Shown: positions 47,512 to 55,565 of the stretch, piece by piece
Numbering within the stretch: the first letter of the stretch is position 1
Layout of the letters: every line of letters starts with the position of its first letter
Source of the DNA: Roseomonas sp. 18066
GTDB taxonomy: Bacteria > Pseudomonadota > Alphaproteobacteria > Acetobacterales > Acetobacteraceae
Direction of reading: 5' to 3'
NCBI RefSeq assembly: GCF_902706185.1
Contig: NZ_CACSJM010000019.1
Location: 1 to 55,565, forward strand
Length of the DNA: 55,565 bases
The notes under the pieces: generated by a model
What the model was told of the DNA's origin: nothing
Database searches by the model: none
The model's input: the letters and a program-made list of their open reading frames with translations, nothing else
Made by a program: the position numbers and the translations under genes

Positions 47512-48407
47512 TGAGCACCACCGCCTCCACCCCGCCTGCCGGGGCCGCCGCCCAGGTGATCCGGCCGCGCGGCCCGGGCGCCTTCCGCCGCTTCAGCCGC
47601 CACCGTCTGGCCGCCCTCAGCCTGGTGCTGATCCTGTCGCTGACGCTGGCCTGCATCATCGTCCCCCCGCTGCTGCCCTTCTCGGACACCGAGATCGACA
47701 TCATGCAGCGCTTCGCCAGCCCCTTCACCGGGCCGCATCTGCTGGGCACCGATCCGCTCGGCCGCGACACCCTGGCGCGGCTGCTGATGGCCGGCCGCAT
47801 CTCTCTCTCGGTCGGCTTTTCCGCCATGGCCATCAGCATGGTGATCGGCATCGCCGTCGGCCTCTATGCCGGCTTCTATGGCGGGCGGATCGGCGCCATC
47901 CTGATGCGCTTCGTCGACGCCATGCTCTGCTTCCCCTCGATCTTCCTGCTGCTGGCCATCTCGGCCTTCCTGCAGCCCTCGGTCGGGTCGATCATCATGC
48001 TGATCGCCGCGACCTCCTGGATGGAGGTGGCCCGCCTGGTCGAGGCGCAGATCCGCGCGCTGCGCGCCCGCGACTTCGCCGTCGCCGCGCGGGCCATCGG
48101 CGCCAGCGACCGAAGGGTGATGTTCCGCGAGCTGCTGCCCAATGCCGTGGCGCCGATCGTCGTCGCCGCCACGCTGAACGTGGCGCATGCCATCCTGGCG
48201 GAAAGCTACATCAGCTTCCTGGGCTATGGCATCCAGCCGCCGACGCCGAGCTGGGGCAACATGCTGGAGAATGCGCAGAGCTACCTGACCAGCGCGCCCT
48301 GGCTGGCGATCATCCCGGGCGCGGCCATCACCCTCGCGGTCACCGGCTTCAACTTCATCGGCGACGGGCTGCGCGACGCGCTGGACCCGCGGCAGGAGGC
48401 GCGGTGA
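47511..48407 (+). CDS. ABC transporter permease, DppC-type
   Basis: 298-residue second permease, with the N-terminal cytoplasmic FRRFSRHRLAALSL then a first helix, HLLGTDPLGRDTLARLLMAGRISL and the EAA loop RARDFAVAARAIGASDRRVMFRELLPN. The C-terminal ISFLGYGIQPPTPSWGNML and GDGLRDALDP are diagnostic of the DppC/OppC group. AGGAGG at 48394-48399 in its last codons serves the next gene. Confidence 0.93.
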   Translation: MSTTASTPPAGAAAQVIRPRGPGAFRRFSRHRLAALSLVLILSLTLACIIVPPLLPFSDTEIDIMQRFASPFTGPHLLGTDPLGRDTLARLLMAGRISLSVGFSAMAISMVIGIAVGLYAGFYGGRIGAILMRFVDAMLCFPSIFLLLAISAFLQPSVGSIIMLIAATSWMEVARLVEAQIRALRARDFAVAARAIGASDRRVMFRELLPNAVAPIVVAATLNVAHAILAESYISFLGYGIQPPTPSWGNMLENAQSYLTSAPWLAIIPGAAITLAVTGFNFIGDGLRDALDPRQEAR

Positions 48408-49411
48408 TGGAGGCCGACACCGTCCTCGAGGTGCGCAATTTTTCTGTCAGTTTCGGGATTCTTCCCGCCGTGCGCGACGTCTCCTTCAGCCTGAAGCCGG
48501 GCGAGACCCTGGCCCTGGTCGGCGAGAGCGGCTCCGGCAAGAGCGTCACCAGCCTCGGCATCCTGAAGCTGACGCCGCCCGCCCCCTTCTGCCGCATCGA
48601 GGGCCAGGCGCTGCTGCGCACCCGGAAGGGCGATGTGGTCGATCTGGTGACGGCCTCGGCCGACGCGATGCGCGGGCTTCGCGGCCGCGAGGCTGCGATG
48701 ATCTTCCAGGAGCCGATGACCTCGCTGAACCCGGTGCATCCGGTCGGCGCCCAGGTCGGCGAGGCGCTGCGCTTCCACCAGGGCCTGTCGAAACGCGCGG
48801 CGCTGGCCCAGGCGGCGGAGCTGCTCGACCTGGTCGGCATCCCGGACGCCCGGCGGCGCCTCGGCGCCTTCCCGCATGAGCTCTCGGGCGGCATGCGGCA
48901 GCGGGTGATGATCGCGCTGGCCCTTGCCTGCGAGCCGGTGCTGCTGATCGCCGACGAGCCGACCACGGCGCTCGACGTCACCATCCAGGCGCAGATCCTG
49001 GAGCTGCTGCAGCGGTTGCAGCAGCGGACGAAGATGGGCGTGCTGTTCATCACCCACAATCTCGGCGTCGTCGCCGAGATCGCCGACCGGGTGATGGTCA
49101 TGTATGCTGGCCGCGTCGTCGAGCAGGCGCCGGTCCGCCGCCTGTTCCACGCGCCGCTGATGCCCTACACCCGCGGCCTGCTGCGCTCCGTCCCCCGCCC
49201 GGATTTCTCCGGCGCCGAGCAGCCGCCGCTGGAGGCCATCCCCGGCAGCGTGCCCGACCCGCTGGCGCCGCCCCCCGGCTGCAGTTTTTCTCCGAGATGC
49301 GGGCATTTCGCCCCGGGGCTCTGCGACAGCGTCTCGCCGCCGCTGTCCGTCGCCGAGCCCGACCACCTGGTCCGCTGCGCCCGCTGGGCCGATGTCGCGG
49401 GAGCCGCCTGA
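48407..49411 (+). CDS. ABC transporter ATP-binding protein, DppD-type
   Basis: 334-residue ATPase. Walker [10 protein letters not shown]-loop [14 protein letters not shown], signature [16 protein letters not shown], Walker [15 protein letters not shown] and H-loop FITHNLGVV. The C-terminal oligopeptide domain has [15 protein letters not shown], cysteines that bind an iron-sulfur centre in some family members. An in-frame GTG at 48404 is possible, but ATG 48407 has better spacing from the AGGAGG. Confidence 0.93.
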   Translation: MEADTVLEVRNFSVSFGILPAVRDVSFSLKPGETLALVGESGSGKSVTSLGILKLTPPAPFCRIEGQALLRTRKGDVVDLVTASADAMRGLRGREAAMIFQEPMTSLNPVHPVGAQVGEALRFHQGLSKRAALAQAAELLDLVGIPDARRRLGAFPHELSGGMRQRVMIALALACEPVLLIADEPTTALDVTIQAQILELLQRLQQRTKMGVLFITHNLGVVAEIADRVMVMYAGRVVEQAPVRRLFHAPLMPYTRGLLRSVPRPDFSGAEQPPLEAIPGSVPDPLAPPPGCSFSPRCGHFAPGLCDSVSPPLSVAEPDHLVRCARWADVAGAA

Positions 49412-50418
49412 TGTCCGATTTTCTGCTCTCGGTTCGTGACCTGAAGAAATACTTCCCGGGCCCCCGGCAGGGGATCTTCGGCAAGCACGCCACGCTGAAG
49501 GCGGTGGACGGCGTCTCCTTCGACCTGGCCCGCGGCGAGGTGCTGAGCCTGGTCGGCGAAAGCGGCTCCGGCAAGAGCACCGTCGGCCGCACCGTGTTGC
49601 GGCTCGACAAGCCCACCGGCGGCAGCATCCGCTTCGACGGGCAGGAGCTGGCGGGGCTCGACGATCGCGGGTTGCGCCCCTTCCGCCGCCGCATGCAGCT
49701 GGTCTTCCAGGACCCCTATTCCTCGCTGAACCCGAAGATGCGGGTCGAGGACATCGTCGGCGCGCCGCTGGAAATCCACGAGCCGTCCTTGTCGCGCGAC
49801 GCTCGTCGCCAAAAGGTGGAAGAAATCCTGGGCCTGGTCGGGCTGCTGCCCAGCCATGCCGAGCGCTATCCGCACCAGTTCAGCGGCGGCCAGCGGCAGC
49901 GCCTGGGCATCGCCCGCGCGCTGATCACCCATCCGGAGCTGGTGGTGGCGGACGAGCCGGTCTCGGCGCTGGACGTCTCGGTGCAGGCGCAGGTGGTCAC
50001 CCTGATGCTGGCGCTCCGCCGCCAACTCGGCCTGACCATCCTGTTCATCAGCCACGACCTGGCGGTGGTGGGCTATCTGTCGGACCGGGTGGCGGTGATG
50101 TATCTCGGCCGGCTGGTCGAGCTGGCGCCGACCCGCGCCCTCTTCACGTCGCCGCGCCACCCCTATACCGAGGCGCTGCTCTCGGCCATGCCGGTGCCCG
50201 ACCCCGACGCGCCGCGCCGCCGCATCACGCTGGCGGGCGACATGCCCAGCCCGCTCGACCCGCCCTCGGGCTGCGCCTTCCGCAGCCGCTGCGGCTATGC
50301 CCAGCCGGCCTGCGCCGTGACCCGCCCCGAACTGCGCGAGATGGCGCCGGGCCATTTCAAGGCCTGCCTGCGCGACGATCTTGCGCTGGTCGCGCCCTCG
50401 ATGGGGGCGGCGGCATGA
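49411..50418 (+). CDS. ABC transporter ATP-binding protein, DppF-type
   Basis: 335-residue partner ATPase. [28 protein letters not shown] is the usual F-type opening, here cited in two parts ([17 protein letters not shown]); Walker [11 protein letters not shown]-loop [13 protein letters not shown], signature [15 protein letters not shown], Walker [14 protein letters not shown] and [14 protein letters not shown] at the end. ATG 49411 overlaps the dppD stop by one base. The MOSC gene overlaps the end by four bases. Confidence 0.93.
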   Translation: MSDFLLSVRDLKKYFPGPRQGIFGKHATLKAVDGVSFDLARGEVLSLVGESGSGKSTVGRTVLRLDKPTGGSIRFDGQELAGLDDRGLRPFRRRMQLVFQDPYSSLNPKMRVEDIVGAPLEIHEPSLSRDARRQKVEEILGLVGLLPSHAERYPHQFSGGQRQRLGIARALITHPELVVADEPVSALDVSVQAQVVTLMLALRRQLGLTILFISHDLAVVGYLSDRVAVMYLGRLVELAPTRALFTSPRHPYTEALLSAMPVPDPDAPRRRITLAGDMPSPLDPPSGCAFRSRCGYAQPACAVTRPELREMAPGHFKACLRDDLALVAPSMGAAA

Positions 50419-51140
50419 TCGGGCGGTTGACAGAAATCTGGCGTTATCCGGTGAGCTCGCTGGGCGGCGAGCGGCTGGCGCAGGCGGCGCTGCTGGAAGG
50501 CGGCCTGGCGCATGACCGCAGCCACGGGCTGTTCGACGCGCGCAGCGACGAGATCTCCTATCCCAGCAAGGGCCGCCGCTGGCGGACGGTGCCGATGGCG
50601 GCCTCGCGCTGGTCCGAGACGGCCGGGCTCGAGGTTTCCGCCGATGGCGTCACCTTCGGCCCGCCGGAGACACAGTCGAGGGCCCTGGAAGACATGCTCG
50701 GCTTCCCGCCCGCCATCCGGGAATATGCCGCCGCCGGGCCACAGCCGCGCTATCGCCGGGCGCCGATCCACCTGCTGACCAATGCCGACATGGCGCGGCT
50801 GCGGGCGCTGCTGCCGGATGCCGTGCTCGACCTGCGCCGCTTCCGCCCGAACCTGATGGTCATGCTCGACGACGTCTCGGCCGCCATGCCGCAGGATGAA
50901 TGGCTCGGCCGCGAGATCCGCCTGGGCGAGGCGGTGCTGCGCGCCACCATTCCCTGCGTCCGCTGCGGCTTCACCAGCATGGAGCAGCCCGGCCTGCCGA
51001 TGGATCCGCGCGTGCTGCAGCACCTGGTGCAGGATTTCGGCCGCAACTTCGGCATCTATTGCGAGGTGCTGGTGCCGGGGCAGCTGCGCGAGGGCGATGC
51101 GCTGGCGCTCGGCCCGGCGGTCGCCGAGGCCAGCGCCTAA
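50415..51140 (+). CDS. MOSC-domain protein
   Basis: 241-residue protein with an N-terminal MOSC_N beta barrel ([23 protein letters not shown]) and a MOSC domain (about 120-235) whose likely catalytic cysteines are in [13 protein letters not shown]. The fold is that of the molybdenum-cofactor sulfurase C-terminus and mARC-like or YiiM/YcbX proteins, involved in sulfur transfer or N-hydroxylated base reduction. The ATGA overlap with dppF ties it to the transporter operon, so it may act on the imported compound. Substrate unknown. Confidence 0.88.
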   Translation: MIGRLTEIWRYPVSSLGGERLAQAALLEGGLAHDRSHGLFDARSDEISYPSKGRRWRTVPMAASRWSETAGLEVSADGVTFGPPETQSRALEDMLGFPPAIREYAAAGPQPRYRRAPIHLLTNADMARLRALLPDAVLDLRRFRPNLMVMLDDVSAAMPQDEWLGREIRLGEAVLRATIPCVRCGFTSMEQPGLPMDPRVLQHLVQDFGRNFGIYCEVLVPGQLREGDALALGPAVAEASA

Positions 51141-51142
51141 AG

Positions 51143-51240
51143 CGTGATGGCCTGAGGTGGAATCACCGAAAAGCCTGAATCACGCGATCAAACGAAGAGC
51201 TCGGGTGAGGTGGCGTCGTTCTTCCGAAACCGGCTCACCC
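51143..51240. terminator. Two nested hairpins between convergent MOSC and XRE genes
   Basis: CGTGAT (51143-51148) / ATCACG (51179-51184) encloses GGTG-gaat-CACC (51156-51167). A second stem GGGTGAG (51203-51209) / CTCACCC (51234-51240) reaches the stop of the XRE gene. Neither has a good T-run. Probably transcript ends; the first has the look of a dispersed intergenic repeat but occurs once here. Confidence 0.5.
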
Positions 51241-51614
51241 TAGCCCGGCCCCGCCATCTTCTGCACGACGAGCTGCAGCGCCGCCTTGGCCGCGGGGTCG
51301 AGGCGGCGATAGGCGCGCAGCAGCGCTTCCTCGTCGCCGGCCAGCAGGCCGAGAGTCGCCTGGTCGTCCTGCAGCAGCTCGGCCGGCGGCTCGGCATCCG
51401 GGTCCAGCCCGACCAGGTAGGCGACCGAGGTGCCGAGCGCCTCGGCCAGCCGCGCCAGCTTCGGCCCGCGCGGCATCGGCGCCTTGCCCGCCCGCATCTT
51501 CTCCAGCAGGTCCGGCGCCAGCCCGGCGTGGCGGAAGGCTTCCTCCGCGGTCAGGTCGAGCCGGTCCAGCCGGCTGTCGATGCGCGCGACCAGGGGGGAG
51601 AGGGGGATGTCCAT
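51240..51614 (-). CDS. Small XRE-type HTH protein
   Basis: 124 residues from ATG 51614; the longer frame to 51677 overlaps the upstream GGDEF/EAL gene and is Arg-rich. The centre, LTAEEAFRHAGLAPDLLEKM and GPKLARLAEALGTSVAYLVGLDP, is a helix-turn-helix of the Cro/C1 group, followed by a helical tail ending ALQLVVQKM. It starts 31 bases after the stop of the GGDEF/EAL gene on the same strand, so co-transcription is likely. Targets unknown. Confidence 0.75.
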   Translation of the reverse strand: MDIPLSPLVARIDSRLDRLDLTAEEAFRHAGLAPDLLEKMRAGKAPMPRGPKLARLAEALGTSVAYLVGLDPDAEPPAELLQDDQATLGLLAGDEEALLRAYRRLDPAAKAALQLVVQKMAGPG

Positions 51615-51645
51615 CGCCCTGGCATAGCGCCTGGCGGCCCGCCCG

Positions 51646-54111
51646 TCATGGCGCCGCGTCCAGGGCGGGGCTGGCATCCTCGGCCGCCGGCGCGGCCAGG
51701 AGCCGCAGCATCTCCGGCACCGAGGCGGCGGGCTGCGGCCGGCTGAACAGGAAGCCCTGCGCCTCGTGGCAGCCCTGCTGGAACAAGGTCAGCAGCTGGT
51801 TCTCGGTCTCCACCCCTTCGGCGGTGGTGACCATGTCGAGCCCGGCGCAGAGGTCGGTCACCGCCTGGACGATGGCGTCGCTCTGCCGCGACTGGCCGAG
51901 CTCGCAGGTGAAGGAGCGGTCGATCTTCACCTTGTCGAAGGGGAAGCGCTGCAGGTAGCTCAGCGAGGAATAGCCGGTGCCGAAATCGTCCATGGCGATG
52001 CGCAGCCCCAGCGCCTTCAGCCGGTGCAGCGTCTCCAGCGTCTGCTGGCTGTCCTGCAGCATCACCGTCTCGGTGATCTCGAGCTCCAGCCGTGCCGGCG
52101 CCAGGCCGGACTGGCGCAGCGCCGCTTCCACCGCCTCGACCAGGCCGCGGCTGGCGAATTGCGCCGGCGACAGGTTCACCGCCACCCGCGGCGAGCCCGG
52201 CCAGCCGGCGGCTTCGGCGCAGGCGCGGGCCAGCACCCATTCGCCGATCGGCACGATCAGCCCGATCTCCTCGGCCAGCGGGATGAAGGCGTCGGGCGGC
52301 ACCAGCCCGCGCTCCGGGTGGCGCCAGCGCAGCAGCGCCTCCAGCCCGGTGACCTGGCGCGAGGCGACATCGACGATCGGCTGGTAGAACAGCTCGAACT
52401 CGCCCAGCAGCAGGGCGCGGCGCAGCTCGATCTCCAGCGCCCGGCGCTGCTGCATGGCGGCGTCCATCGCCGGCTCGAAGAAGCGCCAGCGGCCGCGCCC
52501 GTCGGACTTTGCGCGGTACAGCGCCATGTCGGCGGCCTTCAGCAGCATGTCGGGCTCCATCCCGTCCTGCGGCGCCATGGCGACGCCGATGCTGGTGCCG
52601 ACCACCACCTGGTGGCCCTGCAGCTCGAAGGGGCGGCAGATGGCCTCGACCAGCCGGCTGGCCAGGGTGATGGCATCCTGCGGCTGCTCGATGCTGCCCT
52701 GGATGACGGCGAATTCGTCGCCGCCCAGCCGCGCCAGCGTGTCGGTCTCGCGCAGCTCCTCGCGCAGCCGGGCGGCGGCGGCGCAGAGCAGCGCGTCGCC
52801 GATCGGATGGCCCAGCGTGTCGTTGACCTCCTTGAAGCGGTCGAGGTCGAGGCAGAGCACGGCGAAGCCCTGGCCGCGCCGGGCATGCGCCATGGCCTGC
52901 TCCAGCCGGTCGCGGAACAGCAGCCGGTTGGGCAGGCCGGTCAGCGCGTCGTGCTGGGCGATATGGGCGATGCGCGCCGCCGCCTCGTGCCGGGCGGTGA
53001 CGTCGATCAGCACGCCCAGGCAATGCCGCGGCCGGCCGTCGCGGTGGTATTCCAGCCGGGCGCGGGCCTCTACATGGCGCAGCCCGCCATCCTCGCCACG
53101 CACCCGCCAGGCGGCGCCCGCGCCGGCGGCGCCGGCGGCCAGCGCCTCGGCCAGCCGCGCCTGCCAGGCGAGGCGGTCCTCCGGCAGCAGGGCGTCGAGC
53201 CAGGTCTCGGCCGGCACCGCGGCGAGGCCGGCGGGCAGGCCCTGCAGCCGCCGCGCCGCCTCGCCGGCCTGCACCAGGCCGCTGGCGAAGTCATGGCGGA
53301 AATGGCCGATCTCGGCCGCCTCCAGGCACAGCCGCAGCAGGGCCGCGGCCTCCCGCCCGGCGGTGATATCCTCCAGCGTGCCGACCCATTCCTGCAGCGC
53401 GCCACCGGCGTCGCGCAGCGGCACCAGCCGGATGCGCAGCCAGCGGCCCTCGGCGCCGTCGCGCCCGTCCAGCCAGGCCTCGGCGTCGAGCGGCGCCACG
53501 GCGTGGCGGGCGGCGTCCCAGGCGGCCTGCAGCGCCGCCGGGTCGGCCGGGGCCAGCGCCGCGATCCAGGGCTGCCCGGCCAGGGGTTTTGCAGGGGGCG
53601 AGCCGGCCCAGCCATGCCCCTCCAGCACCAGGCCCGCGGCGTCGGTGCGCCAGATGGCGCTGCCGGCGGCCTCGACCACGGCGCGGTGGCGGCGCTCGCT
53701 GGCCTGCAGCCCGGCATTGGCCAGCCGCATCTGCCGCGGCGAGGGCAGGGTCAGGATGCGCGGCAGCAGCCGCCACAGCGCGATGGTGGTGGCGACCGAG
53801 ACCGCCGCCGTCGCCGCCTTGACCACCGCCTGCAGCCCATAGGCCGGCAGCCAGAGGGTGGCGAGCTCGATCCAGTGCCCGGCGCCGCAAAGCAGGATGA
53901 AGGCGGCGAACATCCAGAGGACCGGGGCATAGACCAGGTCCGGCCGCCGCCGCACCACCTGCAGCAGCACCAGCGGGATGGCGAAGTAGGACAGCCCGAC
54001 CAGGCTGTCGCCGATGATATGGGTCCAGACCAGCCCGGGCTGCCACAGCAGGCAGAAGCCATGCGGCGTCAGGCCTTCGGGATCGACCAGCCAATCCAGC
54101 AATCGGTTCAT
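51646..54111 (-). CDS. Ethylene-receptor-like membrane sensor with PAS, GGDEF and EAL domains
   Basis: 821 residues. Residues about 28-118 form three membrane helices like the ethylene-binding domain of plant ETR1: D35 (IIGDSL), Y42 (SYFAIP), C75 and H79 (FILLCGAGH). Spacings D-Y 7, Y-C 33 and C-H 4 equal those of ETR1 D25/Y32/C65/H69, where Cys and His hold copper(I). Two PAS regions follow (about 140-255, 262-375). The GGDEF domain has GGDEF at 463-467 and an inhibitory RETD site (454-457). The EAL domain has EALLRWR at 591-597, DDFGTGYSS at 708-716 and K729. Both catalytic sites look intact, so it can make and break cyclic di-GMP. Ligand is inference. Followed closely by a small XRE gene. 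Confidence 0.9.
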   Translation of the reverse strand: MNRLLDWLVDPEGLTPHGFCLLWQPGLVWTHIIGDSLVGLSYFAIPLVLLQVVRRRPDLVYAPVLWMFAAFILLCGAGHWIELATLWLPAYGLQAVVKAATAAVSVATTIALWRLLPRILTLPSPRQMRLANAGLQASERRHRAVVEAAGSAIWRTDAAGLVLEGHGWAGSPPAKPLAGQPWIAALAPADPAALQAAWDAARHAVAPLDAEAWLDGRDGAEGRWLRIRLVPLRDAGGALQEWVGTLEDITAGREAAALLRLCLEAAEIGHFRHDFASGLVQAGEAARRLQGLPAGLAAVPAETWLDALLPEDRLAWQARLAEALAAGAAGAGAAWRVRGEDGGLRHVEARARLEYHRDGRPRHCLGVLIDVTARHEAAARIAHIAQHDALTGLPNRLLFRDRLEQAMAHARRGQGFAVLCLDLDRFKEVNDTLGHPIGDALLCAAAARLREELRETDTLARLGGDEFAVIQGSIEQPQDAITLASRLVEAICRPFELQGHQVVVGTSIGVAMAPQDGMEPDMLLKAADMALYRAKSDGRGRWRFFEPAMDAAMQQRRALEIELRRALLLGEFELFYQPIVDVASRQVTGLEALLRWRHPERGLVPPDAFIPLAEEIGLIVPIGEWVLARACAEAAGWPGSPRVAVNLSPAQFASRGLVEAVEAALRQSGLAPARLELEITETVMLQDSQQTLETLHRLKALGLRIAMDDFGTGYSSLSYLQRFPFDKVKIDRSFTCELGQSRQSDAIVQAVTDLCAGLDMVTTAEGVETENQLLTLFQQGCHEAQGFLFSRPQPAASVPEMLRLLAAPAAEDASPALDAAP

Positions 54112-54209
54112 GGCGGCTTCCCCGGCGCGATGGCGGCGGCGCCCGGTCCTGGGGAATCGCCATCCGGCCAGGGTGGCCGAAAAGGCTTACGGTTCGGTGA
54201 AGCCGGCCG
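54112..54209. other. Intergenic region between P450 and GGDEF/EAL genes
   Basis: 98 bases between two leftward genes. It may hold the promoter of the sensor gene. I see no clear boxes, hairpin or small gene. Confidence 0.3.
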
Positions 54210-55565
54210 TCAGCGCCGGCCCTCGTAGCGCAGCGGCACGCCGGCCCGCGGCGAGATCAGGAAGCCCACCCGCTTCGGCCGCGGGTCGCCCGGGGCCAGC
54301 GCGGTGAAGCGGCAGCGCGCCAGCAGCACGCCCAGCAGCAGCTTCAGCTCGAAGATCGAGAATTGCGCGCCCGGGCACATCCGCTCGCCGCCGCCGAAGG
54401 GGATGTATTCCCAGGGGGCGAAGCGGTTCTTGAGGAACCGCTCGGGGCGGAAGCGGTCGGGCTCGGGATAGAGCTCGGGATCGTGATGCAGGATGGCGGC
54501 GGCGGCGGCCACCGTCATGCCGGCCGGGATCTCGAAGCCGCCCAGCTGCATCGGCTTCGCCAGCACCCGGTTGACGTCGGTGACCGCGGGCCACAGCCGC
54601 AGCACCTCGCGCACCACGGCGTCCAGATAGGGCAGGGACGTGACCGCCAGCGGGTCGGGGTCGGGGCCGAGCGGCGCCAGCTCGTCGAGCAGCCGCGCCA
54701 GGCAGTCGGGCGTGTCGTGCAGCCAGTGCAGCGCCCAGCAGAGCGAGACCACCGAGGTCTCGTGCCCGGCGATCGCCGTGGTGATCAGGTTGTCGACCAG
54801 CGCGGCGTCGCTCATGGCGCTGCCATCCTCGTGGCGGGCGGCGACCAGCCGGCCCAGCACGTCGCCGCGCGCGGGCCCGTCGAGCCGGGCGCGGGCGATG
54901 GCCTGGCGCAGCAGCGCCTCCAGCCGGCCCCGCGCCGTCGCGAAGCGGCGGAACGGCGGCAGCCATTCCTGCTCGACATGCAGCGCCGACAACAGAAGAA
55001 AGCCCGGGCGGGTGAAGGCATGGTCGAAGTCGCGCAGCGCCGCGCGGAACGTGGCGCGCTGGTCCGGGGTGTCGGCGCCGAAGACGGTGCGCAGGATGAT
55101 GTCCAGCGCGATGGCCAGCGCCGCCTCGCGCATCAGCACGGTCTGGCCGGGGGTCCAGCTCTCGGCCACCTCCAGCGCCGCGTCGCGCATCATGCCGGCC
55201 AGGCTGGTCAGGGCGGCCCCCTGGAAATTCGGCAGCAGCAGCCGGCGGTCGCGGCGCAGCGCCCGCCCCGACAGCTGCGCCATGCCATTGGCGCCCAGCA
55301 CCCGGCGCGGCCCGGCCTCGGCATTGACCGCATACTGGTCGACGGGGGCTGAGAAGATCTGCCGCACCAGCGCGGGCTTGCCGGTCATCACGCAGCGCCG
55401 CGCGGTGCGGATGGTGAAGACATCGCCATGCCGGGCCGCCGCGGCGCGCAGCATCGGATGCGGCGCCGCCACATAGCGCGCCGCCTGCAGCCAGCCGAGC
55501 CGGGGTCCGGGCGGCAGGTCGACGGGCGGCAGGTCGACGGGCGGCAGGTCGACGGGGGGCAGGTC
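54210..55565 (-). CDS. Cytochrome P450 (5' end beyond the window)
   Basis: At least 451 residues, open to the last base. Family motifs: I-helix AIAGHETSVVS, K-helix ExxR in VVREVLRLWP, PERF meander RFRPERFLKNRFAPWEYIPF cited in part (RFRPERFL), and the heme-binding FGGGERMCPGAQF with its cysteine. No membrane anchor is visible. The frame continues past the in-frame GTG at 55472 into DLPPGPRLGWLQAARY, the normal PPGPR start of mature P450s, preceded by DLPPV repeats from a 15-bp tandem array. So the real start is outside the window. Redox partners are not seen; substrate unknown. Confidence 0.9.
   Translation of the reverse strand, partial: DLPPVDLPPVDLPPVDLPPGPRLGWLQAARYVAAPHPMLRAAAARHGDVFTIRTARRCVMTGKPALVRQIFSAPVDQYAVNAEAGPRRVLGANGMAQLSGRALRRDRRLLLPNFQGAALTSLAGMMRDAALEVAESWTPGQTVLMREAALAIALDIILRTVFGADTPDQRATFRAALRDFDHAFTRPGFLLLSALHVEQEWLPPFRRFATARGRLEALLRQAIARARLDGPARGDVLGRLVAARHEDGSAMSDAALVDNLITTAIAGHETSVVSLCWALHWLHDTPDCLARLLDELAPLGPDPDPLAVTSLPYLDAVVREVLRLWPAVTDVNRVLAKPMQLGGFEIPAGMTVAAAAAILHHDPELYPEPDRFRPERFLKNRFAPWEYIPFGGGERMCPGAQFSIFELKLLLGVLLARCRFTALAPGDPRPKRVGFLISPRAGVPLRYEGRR
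55509..55565. repeat. 15-bp tandem repeat in the P450 N-terminus, reaching the window edge
   Basis: GGGCGGCAGGTCGAC units start at 55509, 55524, 55539 and 55554 (the last with GGGGGG). On the coding strand they give DLPPV repeated, running into DLPPGPR. The array is cut by the end of the window, so the copy number is unknown. Confidence 0.92.

Noticed and set aside
51766..54228. 820-codon plus-strand frame opposite the GGDEF/EAL gene
   Set aside because: A shadow of the sensor gene; no recognisable domain.
54210..55472. P450 starting at the GTG at 55472
   Set aside because: The frame continues upstream into a normal PPGPR P450 start, so this GTG is internal and the gene leaves the window.

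Overview
The window is very GC-rich, densely packed DNA with no rRNA, tRNA, CRISPR or transposase gene that I can see. The gene content points to an alphaproteobacterium of the Acetobacteraceae, of Roseomonas type: many orphan family-5 ABC substrate-binding proteins, a Bug-type TTT receptor, class III aminotransferases, an HWE-type kinase and LysR, GntR, IclR and RpiR regulators of small-molecule catabolism. This placement is inference from gene style, not from a marker gene. The first 55 bases are an exact inverted copy of bases 735-789 and the last 57 bases are a 15-bp tandem repeat inside a P450 gene, so the window is probably a whole draft contig.

Layout. 0-8.1 kb: a truncated aminotransferase, a divergent RpiR regulator, an orphan SBP, a glycosyltransferase/pyruvyltransferase fusion, an MFS exporter and an SDR without the usual catalytic Tyr/Lys. 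8-13 kb: flavin reductase, hydantoinase, msrB, a PEP mutase/isocitrate lyase family enzyme, an aldo/keto reductase and an XRE-cupin regulator. 13.3-15.7 kb: a kinase and class III lyase/aminotransferase pair resembling hydroxylysine kinase and its phospho-lyase. 15.7-20.4 kb: multi-PAS HWE kinase, RNA methyltransferase and LysR. 20.5-24.8 kb: PdxI-like pyridoxal reductase, Bug receptor, DapA-like lyase and IclR. 24.9-37.8 kb: M20 amidohydrolase, aminotransferase, a decayed Bug pseudogene, an orphan FhuC-type ATPase, an atzG-atzE-hpxZ operon with SBP and GntR, then a second aminotransferase-SBP module and a phosphotriesterase-like hydrolase. 38-44.6 kb: LysR, PPOX flavoprotein, metallophosphoesterase, CPA1 antiporter, acetyltransferase, SDR and a LysR effector domain with no HTH. 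44.8-51.1 kb: a complete dpp-type ABC operon with a MOSC gene. 51.2-55.6 kb: a small XRE protein, a GGDEF/EAL protein with an ethylene-receptor-like N-terminus, and a P450 cut by the edge.

The strongest unexplained structure is non-coding. A hairpin family with a GGGGAATGAATTCCCC-like core and A- and T-run flanks occurs eight times. Two pairs of these bound a 229-bp composite element, present at 26.06 and 37.79 kb in opposite orientation. Between the bounding hairpins, both copies keep another hairpin and a CCACGTGG palindrome, and both lie between convergent genes.

The strongest protein candidates are the ethylene-receptor-like c-di-GMP enzyme, whose D/Y/C/H residues have the same spacing as plant ETR1, and the GT-pyruvyltransferase fusion.
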